A stretch of DNA of 64,000 nt from Chloroflexota bacterium. GTDB lineage: Bacteria; Chloroflexota; Anaerolineae; Anaerolineales; Villigracilaceae. Every line of letters begins with the position of its first letter. The first letter of the stretch is position 1. The notes beneath the pieces are model-generated. The model did not search any database and was not told where the DNA came from. It saw nothing but the letters and a program-made list of their open reading frames with translations. The stretch lies in the NCBI GenBank assembly GCA_013112685.1, contig JABFGC010000002.1:630902-694901 (forward strand), given 5' to 3'. The translations under genes were made by a program, and so were the position numbers. Positions 25,530-34,341 of the stretch are shown one piece after another.

Positions 25530-26480
25530 ATGAATAAAAACCATTATCCATTTCTGCTAATTGCTTTTCTTCTCGCTTCCTGCAATCCTCCCGTTCAACC
25601 TTCACCGACCAGACAGCCCGTTGAGCCAACCCAAACGCAAGCCCTCCCAACCGCAACCGGGACTTTTATCCCAACTGCACTTCCAACCGAAACAAAAGTT
25701 CCTCCCACCCCCGTCCCCTGCGACCCGCTCAATGCGGAGTACTGCATCGTGGAATGGGACTTTCGCTTTCAACGCCCCGTCCTCCCGCCGGGGAACGATG
25801 CGGTGGACCTGACCTACCTCTACGCCACCACGCAAAACGGGACGCGCGACCCGCATCACGGTGTGGAATTTCAAAACGCCTTCGGGACTCCCGTCCATGC
25901 AGCGGCGGATGGGGAGGTGGTGTTTGCAGGCTCGGATAAATCCGTCAAATTCAGCCCGTGGACGAATTTCTACGGCAATGTGATCATCATCCGCCACGCG
26001 GACGATTTTTACACACTGTACGCCCATCTCTCGAACATCTTTGTTTCAGCGGGAAATGCAGTAAAAGCAGGCGAGAGGATCGGAGAAGTCGGGGCGAGCG
26101 GCGGCGCTACCGGCAGCCATCTCCACTTCGAGGTCCGCAGGGGAAGCGACTATGCCGATTATTTTTCCACCGAGAATCCCGAACTCTGGCTGATTCCCCA
26201 AAGCGGCACGGGCTCGTTATCCATCACTTTGAAAATGGATTCGGAGCGCAACTACGAGCGTCCGCTGGTCGTCACCTATTACGCGGATGGGCGGGCGGCT
26301 TTTACGTATTACGTTTCTTCCTACACCAATGGATTTGAGCACAATGCAGAGGACGCTGTGTTGGGCAGCCTCCCGCCGGGGCAGTACAAAATTGCGTTCA
26401 ACGACGATTCCGGCCTTCGTGAGCGCGTGGTTGAAGTAGAAGCGGGGAAACTCACCAAGGTCGTTTTCGATAAGAAATAA
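25530..26480 (+). CDS. M23 peptidase-domain lipoprotein
   Basis: The signal peptide with lipobox (LLASC) is followed by a Thr/Pro linker, then a LytM/M23 fold at about residues 100-220: HHGVEFQNAFGTPVHAA, VIIIRHADDFYTLYAHLS, and GSHLHFEVR. The first zinc motif reads HHGVE where active enzymes have HxxxD, so Glu replaces Asp, and HLHFE retains the second motif. It may be an active lytic endopeptidase or a regulatory homologue. A C-terminal beta-rich domain of about 80 residues follows. It is attached to the membrane and faces peptidoglycan or its equivalent. A terminator follows at 26483-26513. Confidence 0.85.
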   Translation: MNKNHYPFLLIAFLLASCNPPVQPSPTRQPVEPTQTQALPTATGTFIPTALPTETKVPPTPVPCDPLNAEYCIVEWDFRFQRPVLPPGNDAVDLTYLYATTQNGTRDPHHGVEFQNAFGTPVHAAADGEVVFAGSDKSVKFSPWTNFYGNVIIIRHADDFYTLYAHLSNIFVSAGNAVKAGERIGEVGASGGATGSHLHFEVRRGSDYADYFSTENPELWLIPQSGTGSLSITLKMDSERNYERPLVVTYYADGRAAFTYYVSSYTNGFEHNAEDAVLGSLPPGQYKIAFNDDSGLRERVVEVEAGKLTKVVFDKK

Positions 26481-26482
26481 AA

Positions 26483-26513
26483 AAACCGGTTGCCACTTCA
26501 AGACAACCGGTTT
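26483..26513. terminator. Bidirectional intrinsic terminator
   Basis: A 10-bp stem AAACCGGTTG / CAACCGGTTT flanks an 11-base loop. A-rich sequence precedes it and TTTG follows, so it can terminate the M23 gene on the plus strand and acs on the minus strand, which converge here. Confidence 0.8.
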
Positions 26514-26523
26514 GTCTTCGGAA

Positions 26524-28431
26524 CTATTCTTCGAGGGTTGAAATATCTCCCTCGGGCAGGCCCTGCGCCCTGGCTTTCAACACGCGGCGCATGATCTTCC
26601 CGGAGCGCGTCTTGGGCAGTTTATCCACGAATTTGACATCCTCCGGTCTGGCGATGGGTCCCATGTGGGTGGCGACGTGCTGGCGCAGTTCCTCCGCCAA
26701 TTCGGGGGATGGCGCATAACCAGCCCTCAGCAGGACAAAGGTGTGTATGGCTTGACCTTTGACATCGTGCGGCAAACCGATGGCGGCGGCTTCCGCCACA
26801 GCCGGGTGACTGACCAGCGCGGACTCAACCTCCGCCGTGCCGAGGCGGTGACCGGAAACTTTGATCACGTCATCCACCCGCCCGATGATCCAGTAATAAC
26901 CGTCTTTGTCGCGCTTGGCAGAGTCGCCGGTGGTGTAGCGTCCGGGGTATTTGCTCCAATATTGATTGACGTAACGTTCGTCGTCGCCGTAGATGGTGCG
27001 GAGCATCGCGGGCCACGGGCGGAGCAGGGTGAGATAGCCTTCGGTATCGTCGGGAACGGGACTGCCCTGTTCATCCACAATTTCCGCGCGTTGACCGAAG
27101 AATGGGCGCGTGCCGGAACCCGGTTTGAGCGGCACAACCGGCGTGGGCGTGATCATGAACGCGCCAGTTTCCGTCTGCCACCAGGTATCCATGATCGGGC
27201 ATTTTTCCTTGCCGATGACGCGGTAATACCACTTCCACGCTTCGGGGTTGATTGGCTCACCCACACTGCCGAGCAGCCGCAGGGAAGAAAGATCGTGTTT
27301 ATTGGGCCAGGATTCTCCAAAGCGCATCAACCCGCGGATGGCGGTGGGGGCGGTGTAGAAGACGGTGATCCCGAAACGTTCGATAACCTGCCACCAGCGG
27401 TTCGGGTATGGATAGGCAGGTCCGCCCTCGAACAGCATCGAAGTCACGCCGTTGATCATCGGACCGTAAACAATGTACGAGTGTCCCGTGATCCAGCCGG
27501 GGTCGGCGGTGCACCACCAGCGGTCGGTGTCGTTGACATCGAAGACGTATTTCAGCGTCGAGTAGGTGCCGACCATGTAGCCGCCGTGCGTGTGCAGGAT
27601 GGCTTTCGGCTTGCCTGTGGACCCCGACGTATAAAGGATGAACAGCGGGTCTTCCGCGTCCATCACCTCGGTGGGACATTTGCCGTTGGCGATGGGCAGA
27701 TTCAACATATCGTGGTACCAGTGGTCGCGCCCCGCCTCCATACTGACATTGTTGCCGACCCGCCTGACCACGATCACGTTTTCCACCGTTGGGCAGCGCT
27801 TGAGCGCATCGTCCACGATGGTTTTGAGTTCCACCACCTTGCCGTTTTGGTACGAGCCGTCGCAGGTGATGACCAGTTTCGACTGGCTGTCTTCGATGCG
27901 CCCTTGAAGGGAATCCACCGAGAAGCCGCCGAACACCACCGAATGGATCGCGCCGATCTTGGCGCAAGCCAGCATGGCAAAGACGATCTCCGGCACGCGC
28001 CCCATGTAGATGGTAACGCGGTCGCCTTTGGTCACGCCCATAGCTTTGATGATGTTCGCCATGCGCGAGACTTCGCGGTTCATGGCGTAATACGAGAAGG
28101 TGCGCTCCAATTTGCCGTCTTCCGATTCCCAGATGAGCGCCAGTTGGTTTTTGCGGTGAGTTTTCAAATGCCGGTCAATGGCGTTATGCACGATGTTGGT
28201 CTTGCCGCCGACGAACCATTTGAAAAACGGCTTGTTCGAGTCGTCGAGGACTTTATCCCACTTCTTGAACCACTCCAATTCAGAGGCTTCATCCGCCCAA
28301 AAGCCTTCGAGGTCTTTGTCCGCCTTTTCGGCGAGCGCATCCCAGTCCTTCAGCCGCGCCTGCGCCGCCACCTGCTCGGATGGATAATAGACTTCGCCTT
28401 CCATTTCCTTTGGCTTGCTGGTCTTTGCCAT
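26524..28431 (-). CDS. acs: Acetyl-CoA synthetase
   Basis: This AMP-forming enzyme activates acetate to acetyl-CoA via acetyl-AMP. The 635 residues, near the usual size, show the N-terminal ACAS domain (FFKWFVGGKTNIVHNAIDRH), the AMP-binding signature YTSGSTGKPKAI, WWCTADPGWITGHSYIVYGP, DTWWQTETGAFMI, and the C-terminal PKTRSGKIMRRVLKA motif, whose Lys is the regulatory acetylation site in related enzymes. AGGAG before ATG 28431 marks the start; the frame is open upstream to 28488 without support. A universal stress protein gene lies upstream on the same strand. Confidence 0.97.
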   Translation of the reverse strand: MAKTSKPKEMEGEVYYPSEQVAAQARLKDWDALAEKADKDLEGFWADEASELEWFKKWDKVLDDSNKPFFKWFVGGKTNIVHNAIDRHLKTHRKNQLALIWESEDGKLERTFSYYAMNREVSRMANIIKAMGVTKGDRVTIYMGRVPEIVFAMLACAKIGAIHSVVFGGFSVDSLQGRIEDSQSKLVITCDGSYQNGKVVELKTIVDDALKRCPTVENVIVVRRVGNNVSMEAGRDHWYHDMLNLPIANGKCPTEVMDAEDPLFILYTSGSTGKPKAILHTHGGYMVGTYSTLKYVFDVNDTDRWWCTADPGWITGHSYIVYGPMINGVTSMLFEGGPAYPYPNRWWQVIERFGITVFYTAPTAIRGLMRFGESWPNKHDLSSLRLLGSVGEPINPEAWKWYYRVIGKEKCPIMDTWWQTETGAFMITPTPVVPLKPGSGTRPFFGQRAEIVDEQGSPVPDDTEGYLTLLRPWPAMLRTIYGDDERYVNQYWSKYPGRYTTGDSAKRDKDGYYWIIGRVDDVIKVSGHRLGTAEVESALVSHPAVAEAAAIGLPHDVKGQAIHTFVLLRAGYAPSPELAEELRQHVATHMGPIARPEDVKFVDKLPKTRSGKIMRRVLKARAQGLPEGDISTLEE

Positions 28432-28494
28432 AGCCGTCTCTCCTCTGTCTGAAAATTTCGGCAATTTTAATACCGTTTTGGAATTCAATGTTGG

Positions 28495-28962
28495 TCAACC
28501 GCTATCCCTTCCCTCGTTTCCCTTTCCCTGGGGACGAATCAGCATCACCGGGATTTTCGAACGATGCACCACCTGTTCCGCCACGCTGCCCAGCAGCAGC
28601 CGCAGCACCCCGGTATGACCGTGCGTGGACATGGCGATAAAGTCCGCTTGCATCGCTTCCGCCGCCTCCAGGATGGTTTCCGCAACAGGACCCTCCCGAA
28701 GCAGGTACGTGGCGCGCGCTCCCTTGTTTTCCAGTCTCGAGCAGGCATTCTTCATGTACGATTTGATGTTCACCCGCTGTTTCTTGATTTCTTTCGGCGG
28801 CGCAAGGGCGGCAATGGGCGCATCGAACTCAGGGACGGGCGTTACCTCCACGTGCAGCAGGACGAGTTCCACATTCAAGGCAAGGGCAAGTTTCTCCGCG
28901 TGCGGCAGCACTGCCTCCGAAAACTGCGAGCCATCCAAAGGGACAAGGATTCGCTGGTACAT
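28495..28962 (-). CDS. Universal stress protein UspA family
   Basis: The 155 residues form a single Usp domain: MYQRILVPLDGSQFSEAVLPHAEKLA at the start and the ATP-binding signature ADFIAMSTHGHTGVLRLLLGSVAEQVVH near the end (G-2x-G-9x-G-S type). This class binds ATP and is often found in signalling or with transporters. AGGAGGCAGAG precedes ATG 28962. It lies upstream of acs on the same strand with a 63-base spacing; no further operon is seen. Confidence 0.93.
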   Translation of the reverse strand: MYQRILVPLDGSQFSEAVLPHAEKLALALNVELVLLHVEVTPVPEFDAPIAALAPPKEIKKQRVNIKSYMKNACSRLENKGARATYLLREGPVAETILEAAEAMQADFIAMSTHGHTGVLRLLLGSVAEQVVHRSKIPVMLIRPQGKGNEGRDSG

Positions 28963-29015
28963 GTCTCTGCCTCCTGGCTGAGCGGCTGGCGCCACGTGGC
29001 GCAGAACTTATAGAT

Positions 29016-30335
29016 TCACTCGATCCAATCCAGAATTCTATACCACAATCCCGCGAACGGCAAAAACCACGGGCTGCCGTTGTACAATCCCAGCGGCGCG
29101 CCGGGGAAATCGAACCGCGCAAACGGGTGCTCTTTGATATTCCCCTTCATCATTGCTTCGGCAACCGTCGCGCCCAGGTACGTCGCCATTGCCACGCCGT
29201 GACCCGCGTAACCGAGCGAGTAAAAAATCCCATCCTCTTCGCCCACATGCGTCATCTGGTCGAATGCAAAATCGAGCGTTCCGCCCCAGGCATATTCCAC
29301 TTTCACATCCTTCAACTGCGGGAAAACTCGAATCATCTCGCGCCGCAAAATCTCCCCGCTTTGCGCAATCGTGTTTTCATTTTCAGGGAAGAACGCCGCT
29401 CGCCCGCCGAAGACCAGGCGGTTATCCCACAGCCGGAAATAATTCAAGAAATGCTTGTAATCGAAGATCATCCGATTCTTCGGGCTGAGTTCGCGCGCGA
29501 GTTCGTCCGATAATTTTTCCGTTGCAACGATGAACGAGCCGATCGGGATAATCTTCCTTTGAAGTTTTTTCGTGACGCCCCCCGTATAGCCGGACGTCGC
29601 CACCAAAACGGATTCCGCTTCCAAATTCCCTCTTTCTGTTTGGATGACACTTGCACCTGCACTTGCGCCAGTTGCAAGTGCAGGTGAGAACCGCTTCTCT
29701 CCCCGCTCGATGTTGTCCACCCGCGCTCGCGCGCAGAGTTTTGCCCCGGCCCGAGCCGCCGCACCCGCCAGCCCTGCCACATATTGAGCCGGATTCAACC
29801 CGCCGCTGACCTCGTCCACCAGCGCGCCGTGATACACGTCCGTCCCGATTTCGGAGCGTAAATCCTTCGGCAGGACGAGCCGCACGTCATGGTTGAACTC
29901 CTTCGCCATGAATTCGACTTCACCTTGAAGCGCGTCGTAATGCTTCGGTTTATTTGCCGCAAGCAGATGACCCGTCCGCGCGAAGCCGCAGTCAATATTT
30001 TCTTCCCTGACAATTTGCTCGACGAGGCTTACTGAATCTAGCGAGCATTGGAACAGCTCTCTCGCCAACTCCCGCCCATACTTTTTGATGACCGTCTGCA
30101 TCGCGGGCTTCAAGCCCGTCAACGCCATGCCGCCGTTGCGCGAACTTGCGCCCCAGCCGATGGTCTTCGCTTCGAGCACCGCAACATTCACATTGCGCTT
30201 TGCCAGAGCCCGCGCCGCGCTCAACCCTGTGTACCCGCCGCCGATGATCGCCACATCCGCTTTGGCGGGGATGGGCGCTGGATTCGTGTCATCCGGCATT
30301 TGGACGGTGGTGTGCCAGTAGATGTGTTGTTTCAT
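29016..30335 (-). CDS. FAD-dependent amine/amino-acid oxidoreductase (DAO family)
   Basis: The dinucleotide-binding motif VAIIGGGYTGLSAARAL sits at residues 29-45, then EAKTIGWGASSRNGGM, which resembles gamma-glutamylputrescine oxidase-type and sarcosine-oxidase-like enzymes. The C-terminus has VEYAWGGTLDFAFDQMTHVGE and GYAGHGVAMATYLG, contacting FAD. The true substrate is not shown by sequence. GGAGG precedes ATG 30335 by a few bases, preferred over 30407. A hexamer-based palindrome inside the gene (29654-29686) encodes residues about 217-227 (LATGASAGAS). 439 residues. Confidence 0.85.
   Translation of the reverse strand: MKQHIYWHTTVQMPDDTNPAPIPAKADVAIIGGGYTGLSAARALAKRNVNVAVLEAKTIGWGASSRNGGMALTGLKPAMQTVIKKYGRELARELFQCSLDSVSLVEQIVREENIDCGFARTGHLLAANKPKHYDALQGEVEFMAKEFNHDVRLVLPKDLRSEIGTDVYHGALVDEVSGGLNPAQYVAGLAGAAARAGAKLCARARVDNIERGEKRFSPALATGASAGASVIQTERGNLEAESVLVATSGYTGGVTKKLQRKIIPIGSFIVATEKLSDELARELSPKNRMIFDYKHFLNYFRLWDNRLVFGGRAAFFPENENTIAQSGEILRREMIRVFPQLKDVKVEYAWGGTLDFAFDQMTHVGEEDGIFYSLGYAGHGVAMATYLGATVAEAMMKGNIKEHPFARFDFPGAPLGLYNGSPWFLPFAGLWYRILDWIE
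29654..29686. repeat. Perfect 13-bp palindrome in the oxidoreductase gene
   Basis: CACCTGCACTTGC and its inverse GCAAGTGCAGGTG flank a 7-base spacer. It is built on 6-mers (CACTTG, CACCTG) and, because six is a multiple of three, keeps the frame of the oxidoreductase. Confidence 0.8.
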
Positions 30336-30348
30336 TGCGCCTCCAGGC

Positions 30349-30411
30349 GGACGATGGACGATAGACCGTTGACCGTGGTTTTTCGATCGTCCATCGTCTA
30401 TGGTCAATCGT
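30349..30411. repeat. Heptamer foldback array between hydrolase and oxidoreductase
   Basis: 7-mers GGACGAT, GGACGAT, AGACCGT, TGACCGT on one side and CGATCGT, CCATCGT, CTATGGT, CAATCGT on the other, the second half inverse to the first. The array contains the last codons and the stop (30404) of the hydrolase gene. Confidence 0.85.
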
Positions 30412-31792
30412 CAGTTCCTAATATCTCTTCCCAATCCAATTCCTTGAACGCTTCTTGCAAACGGTGACCATCGTCCACGACGATGTATTTCAAATTGGTG
30501 AATAATTTCTCCGCCACCTCGCGTGCGGGCTCGAGCGGAACGACGTCATCCGCTGTCCCGTGGACGACGACCGTCGGAACAGAGACAGGCTCAAGGTCCA
30601 GGTAAGAGGCGAAATGGTCGCGCAGGAGGGCGGGCGCGAGCAAAATCAACTTGCGGACTTGAGTCGGATGGTTGCAGGTGAAGACCGTCCCCATCAAACC
30701 GCCGAAGGAGGAGCCGATGATGGTCCAGTTTTTCTTTCGCCCCAAAATCGGTTTGAGTTGCGCCATGCGTTCTTCGAACGAGCCTGTGAAGTCGGGCGTG
30801 ACCATGCCGGGAAATCTTTCGGCGAACTGGCGAGCCTTTCCGCTCTGGCTGTTGCTTTCGAGACCGTGCAGGTAGATGATTCTTGAATTGTCCATCTTCT
30901 TTTTCCTCGGCTTGCGCGCGGGTTTGACCTTTTCTTCGGGCGGTGCGTTCTCGTCAATGAAGTCATCCGGCTCGGCGGGTTTGGCAATGGCAAGCGGCTG
31001 CGGACGGAGCAGGTCGCGCAATTCCTTTTGCAGGGGCGGGGGAAAGTCTGGCGAGATGCGCCGCATGGTGACGGCGGTCATCGGATTCTCGGCGGCGCCG
31101 AGAATGTTTTTGAGCATGAAGATGGCTTCGTTGGGCGAGGCGCGATAGAGCGCGACGATCAGTTCTGCGAGATCGTTTTGCAAAGTGGACGGTGCGGCTT
31201 CGACGATGGGTTCGACGAGGTCGAAGATGGCTGGCAGGTTTTCAAAGTCGCTGTCGGCGATCATGGGGATGAGCGCTTGAATGCCGTTGGACCAGGTGCG
31301 GGTTCGTTCGGGGTGCAGGTATTCGCGTACGAGGGTGAGGAATTGTTCCGGCGTTTCCTTCCTCATGCGCGAGAGACTGGTGGTAAGCAGCGCCGCGCGC
31401 ACTTCCGGGTCGCGGATTTGCTGCGTCCATGCGGTGATGCGGGGGAGCAGGCGTTCTTCCTGCGGCGGGATGCGTCCGAGCAGGAAGGCGGCGAGCAGGC
31501 GCGTTTCGAGCGCGCCTTCATCCCAAAGCACGTCGGCGAGTTCGAGCGCGAAGTGCGGATTCTCTTCCGCTTTGAAACGCAGTTCGTTTTGAATTTGTGT
31601 TAAGACTGCGGGAGGCGTACGATAGGTTTTGAGGTTGGAGCCCGGAGCGACATTTTCCGCTGTGCGGAGTGTGTAGTTGACGTAGAACTCCAATATCTCG
31701 CGCAAATGCTTCATGAACTCGTCTGGCAGGAAGAAGAAGTCTGTCAGGCGGGCGGCTTGCTTGCGGAGGCGGGTGAGGTCAATGGCGGGCAT
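30404..31792 (-). CDS. YqiA-like alpha/beta hydrolase with a helical N-terminal region
   Basis: The C-terminal 165 residues are a compact alpha/beta hydrolase of the YqiA type: IIYLHGLESNSQSGKA, nucleophile elbow GSSFGGLMG, Asp in VVHGTADDVVP and His in VVDDGHRL. The first 280 residues are helical with acidic and hydrophobic repeats, of the kind seen in HEAT-like scaffolds (ALLTTSLSRMRKETPEQFL, LADVLWDEGALETRLLAAFLLGRI), joined by a Lys-rich linker (about residues 270-300). It is either a real fusion or two genes merged by an indel; an internal Met sits exactly at the hydrolase start. Substrate unknown; no signal peptide. Confidence 0.75.
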   Translation of the reverse strand: MPAIDLTRLRKQAARLTDFFFLPDEFMKHLREILEFYVNYTLRTAENVAPGSNLKTYRTPPAVLTQIQNELRFKAEENPHFALELADVLWDEGALETRLLAAFLLGRIPPQEERLLPRITAWTQQIRDPEVRAALLTTSLSRMRKETPEQFLTLVREYLHPERTRTWSNGIQALIPMIADSDFENLPAIFDLVEPIVEAAPSTLQNDLAELIVALYRASPNEAIFMLKNILGAAENPMTAVTMRRISPDFPPPLQKELRDLLRPQPLAIAKPAEPDDFIDENAPPEEKVKPARKPRKKKMDNSRIIYLHGLESNSQSGKARQFAERFPGMVTPDFTGSFEERMAQLKPILGRKKNWTIIGSSFGGLMGTVFTCNHPTQVRKLILLAPALLRDHFASYLDLEPVSVPTVVVHGTADDVVPLEPAREVAEKLFTNLKYIVVDDGHRLQEAFKELDWEEILGTDD

Positions 31793-31802
31793 TGAAAGTT
31801 AT

Positions 31803-31868
31803 CCGGTGTTCCAGTGTCAAGTGTCCCGTGAAAAACTTGACACCGGAACACTTGACACCGATACACGG
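31803..31868. repeat. Foldback repeat upstream of the hydrolase (GTGTCAAGT family)
   Basis: GTGTCAAGT (31814-31822) and ACTTGACAC (31835-31843) are perfect inverse copies, flanked by CCGGTGTT and ACACTTGACACCG. The words repeat with a period of mostly 7 to 8 bases. It lies between proS and the hydrolase. Confidence 0.75.
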
Positions 31869-31869
31869 A

Positions 31870-33309
31870 CTAATACGCTTTTGCGAAATACACTTTGCGC
31901 TTGCTCGGCTTACCGCAGACCACGCACTTACCTTCCTTGTCAGGCTGGTGGAAGGGGATGTTGCGGGTGGTGGCTTTGGTCTCTTCCTTGATCCTGGTCT
32001 CGCATTCGGCGGATTCGCACCAGTAGGCGAACGCCCAGCCGTCCTGCACAACCTTTTTCAGGTCTTCGTAATTATCCACGTTGTGGATGTTCGCGTCGCG
32101 GTATTCGGTGGCGCGTTTGAGCAGGGACGCTTGCACATCGTTTAGAAGATTTTTGACAGTCTCTGCCAAGCCTTCCTGTGAGACGAAGGTTTTACCTTCC
32201 TTGCCAGGCTTGTCGCGTCGGGCGAGGGCGACGGTTCCTTTTTCCACATCCTTCGGACCGATCTCCACGCGGACGGGCACGCCGCGCATTTCCCAGTCGT
32301 TGAACTTGAAGCCGCTGGAAACGTTGTCGCGGTCGTCGAACTTCACGCGCACGCCCGCAGTCTTGAGGTCAGAGAAGAGGCGGTCGGCGACTTCCATCAC
32401 CTTTGCCTTCTCCGCATCATTCTTGAAGATGGGGATGACCACTGCCTGAACCGGCGCGAGGCGGGGCGGCAGGACAAGTCCCTGGTCGTCGCCGTGCACC
32501 ATGATGATCGCGCCGATAATGCGGGACGAGATCGCCCATGAGGTGGTTTGCACATATGCCAGTTTGTTGTCCTTGTTGAGAAACTGGATGTCGAACGCCC
32601 TGGCGAAGTTATCGCCGAAGTAGTGGGATGTGCCGGACTGCAGCGCGCGTTTGTCCCACATCATCGCTTCAATGGACGTGGTGATCTGCGCGCCGGCAAA
32701 ACGCTCGGTTTCGCTCTTGGTGCCCTTGAGTACAGGGATGGCGGCTTCCTCGTGGCAGAAGCGTTCGTAGATGTCGAGGATGCGGTACATTTCCTCTTTG
32801 GCTTCTTCTTCGCTGGCGTGCGCGGTGTGACCTTCATGCCAGTAGAACTCCGCCGTGCGCAGGAAGAGTTTGGTGCGCAATTCCCAGCGCAGGACTGAAC
32901 CCCATTGCACGATCAGCAGCGGCAGGTCGCGCCACGACTTGACCCACTTCGAGTACATGTGACCGATGATGGTCTCCGAGGTGGGGCGCACTGCCAGCTT
33001 TTCTTCGAGTTCTTCCCCGCCGCCATGTGTGACGACTGCCAGTTCCGGCGCGAAGCCTTCCACGTGTTCCTTCTCCTTTTCAAAGAAGGACAATGGAATG
33101 AGAGTCGGGAACGCCGCATTGACGTGACCGGTCTTCTTGAATTCGGTGTCCAGCCACGAACAGATATTTTCCCAAAGCGCCCAGCCATACGGTTTGACCA
33201 CCATACATCCGCGCACGGGGGCGTAATCCGCCATGTCTGCGCGCACAACCAGTTGGTTGTACCATTCTGCAAAGTCTTCTGCTCGGGTGGGTAATTTTTC
33301 TTCAGCCAT
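31870..33309 (-). CDS. proS: Prolyl-tRNA synthetase, archaeal/type 3 form
   Basis: This class II synthetase charges tRNA-Pro. At 479 residues it lacks the inserted editing domain of long bacterial ProRS. The motif-2 region (VQWGSVLRWELRTKLFLRTAEFYW) with TSETIIGHMY before it, the motif-3 region, the anticodon-binding domain (PPRLAPVQAVVIPIFK), and the C-terminal zinc-like Cys set (CESAECE, CVVCGKPS) identify the ProS type 3 (archaeal/eukaryotic) class. It sits between a sulfotransferase-like gene and the hydrolase. GGAG precedes the start at 33309. Confidence 0.95.
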   Translation of the reverse strand: MAEEKLPTRAEDFAEWYNQLVVRADMADYAPVRGCMVVKPYGWALWENICSWLDTEFKKTGHVNAAFPTLIPLSFFEKEKEHVEGFAPELAVVTHGGGEELEEKLAVRPTSETIIGHMYSKWVKSWRDLPLLIVQWGSVLRWELRTKLFLRTAEFYWHEGHTAHASEEEAKEEMYRILDIYERFCHEEAAIPVLKGTKSETERFAGAQITTSIEAMMWDKRALQSGTSHYFGDNFARAFDIQFLNKDNKLAYVQTTSWAISSRIIGAIIMVHGDDQGLVLPPRLAPVQAVVIPIFKNDAEKAKVMEVADRLFSDLKTAGVRVKFDDRDNVSSGFKFNDWEMRGVPVRVEIGPKDVEKGTVALARRDKPGKEGKTFVSQEGLAETVKNLLNDVQASLLKRATEYRDANIHNVDNYEDLKKVVQDGWAFAYWCESAECETRIKEETKATTRNIPFHQPDKEGKCVVCGKPSKRKVYFAKAY

Positions 33310-33324
33310 TCATAATCTCCATAG

Positions 33325-34296
33325 TTATTTCTCCTGGATCATCTTCTTGATCATTCTCCAGGGCAGGATATTATCCCGGTTCAGTTCGTCCAGAAGGACA
33401 GACTCGGGAATATAGTTGTATATTGTTTCGGCATCGCCGTCCAAAAAATGGGAGGATTGAAATCCCATTTCGAGGAAATATTTTGCGGGCAGGGATTTGT
33501 GCAGCGCGGCGAATTTTGCATTGAGATGATTTTTTAGGATGCTGTTCAGGATCGGGATTTTCAGCATCCGATGACAGGCAATCCGCGGGAAACCGCGGCG
33601 GCGTTTTCCGATCCTGGCGTTGTATAAGTTTGCCGCGCGGACCAGCTCGGCGACTTCCATTCCCAGACTCGGGTTTATTCGTTTGTGCTCTTGTTTTAAG
33701 TCGGCGTTTATGATTTCCGAAACCGGCTGGGTTAAATCTGTCCGGCTTGCGAGGAGTTCATTGTAATTAAGAACGCTGACCTCTCCTTCCAATCGCCGTT
33801 TGAATTTGGCGATATTTGCGTCATGGTTAAAAGGATCGTACTTCATGTTGTCGCTTATGATGGAAAGAGTGGTTTTGTCGAGCGGAGTTGTGATCAATCC
33901 ATTTTTAATGCTTTCCTGCCAGAGGGATACAATGAGGCTGCTGCCCTTTCGCAAAAAGTAAATGGTATGAAAATCCCAGTTTGGGAACGCCGCTTTGAGA
34001 TTTTCCGTCTGCGCATCTAAGAGTCTGGAAAACTCCTCACTGGAAAGTAGCACGTTTTTGCTCTCTTCCGCTTCAAGCCTTAATAAGTCGCCGGATAATT
34101 TTGCCCGATTTGTGTTAATGTGCGGTCTTTCTTCAAAAAACCAGGCAATGTTATGGTGGCCCGTCGAATACTCTCGCCCAATTGACGGATACAAGACACC
34201 CTGATTTTCCAGCGACATTGCCTGGCGCGCAAAAGTATCCTGCAAATATGTGGAGCCGGTTTTGTGCGGTCCTACGTGAAAAAAAATGGTTGACAT
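33325..34296 (-). CDS. Sulfotransferase-like protein
   Basis: The N-terminal FFHVGPHKTGSTYLQ has the 5'-phosphosulfate loop of PAPS-dependent sulfotransferases (PxKTGSTxLQ). The C-terminal half is hydrophilic without a TM anchor. It follows the family length (323 residues). Base composition is lower in GC than its neighbours, with AAA-rich codons, hinting at foreign origin. Whether PAPS is used or the acceptor is a cell-surface glycan cannot be determined. It lies head-to-tail with proS, 15 bases upstream of its start. Confidence 0.75.
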   Translation of the reverse strand: MSTIFFHVGPHKTGSTYLQDTFARQAMSLENQGVLYPSIGREYSTGHHNIAWFFEERPHINTNRAKLSGDLLRLEAEESKNVLLSSEEFSRLLDAQTENLKAAFPNWDFHTIYFLRKGSSLIVSLWQESIKNGLITTPLDKTTLSIISDNMKYDPFNHDANIAKFKRRLEGEVSVLNYNELLASRTDLTQPVSEIINADLKQEHKRINPSLGMEVAELVRAANLYNARIGKRRRGFPRIACHRMLKIPILNSILKNHLNAKFAALHKSLPAKYFLEMGFQSSHFLDGDAETIYNYIPESVLLDELNRDNILPWRMIKKMIQEK

Positions 34297-34341
34297 AATT
34301 GGACGTTGCGGCGGCTGAAGTTCGCCGCTTTGCCTTACGCT

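Noticed and set aside
26665..28452. Long 595-residue plus-strand frame
   Set aside because: It is the antisense shadow of acs. The protein is of low complexity with no domain, while the minus strand encodes a full acetyl-CoA synthetase.
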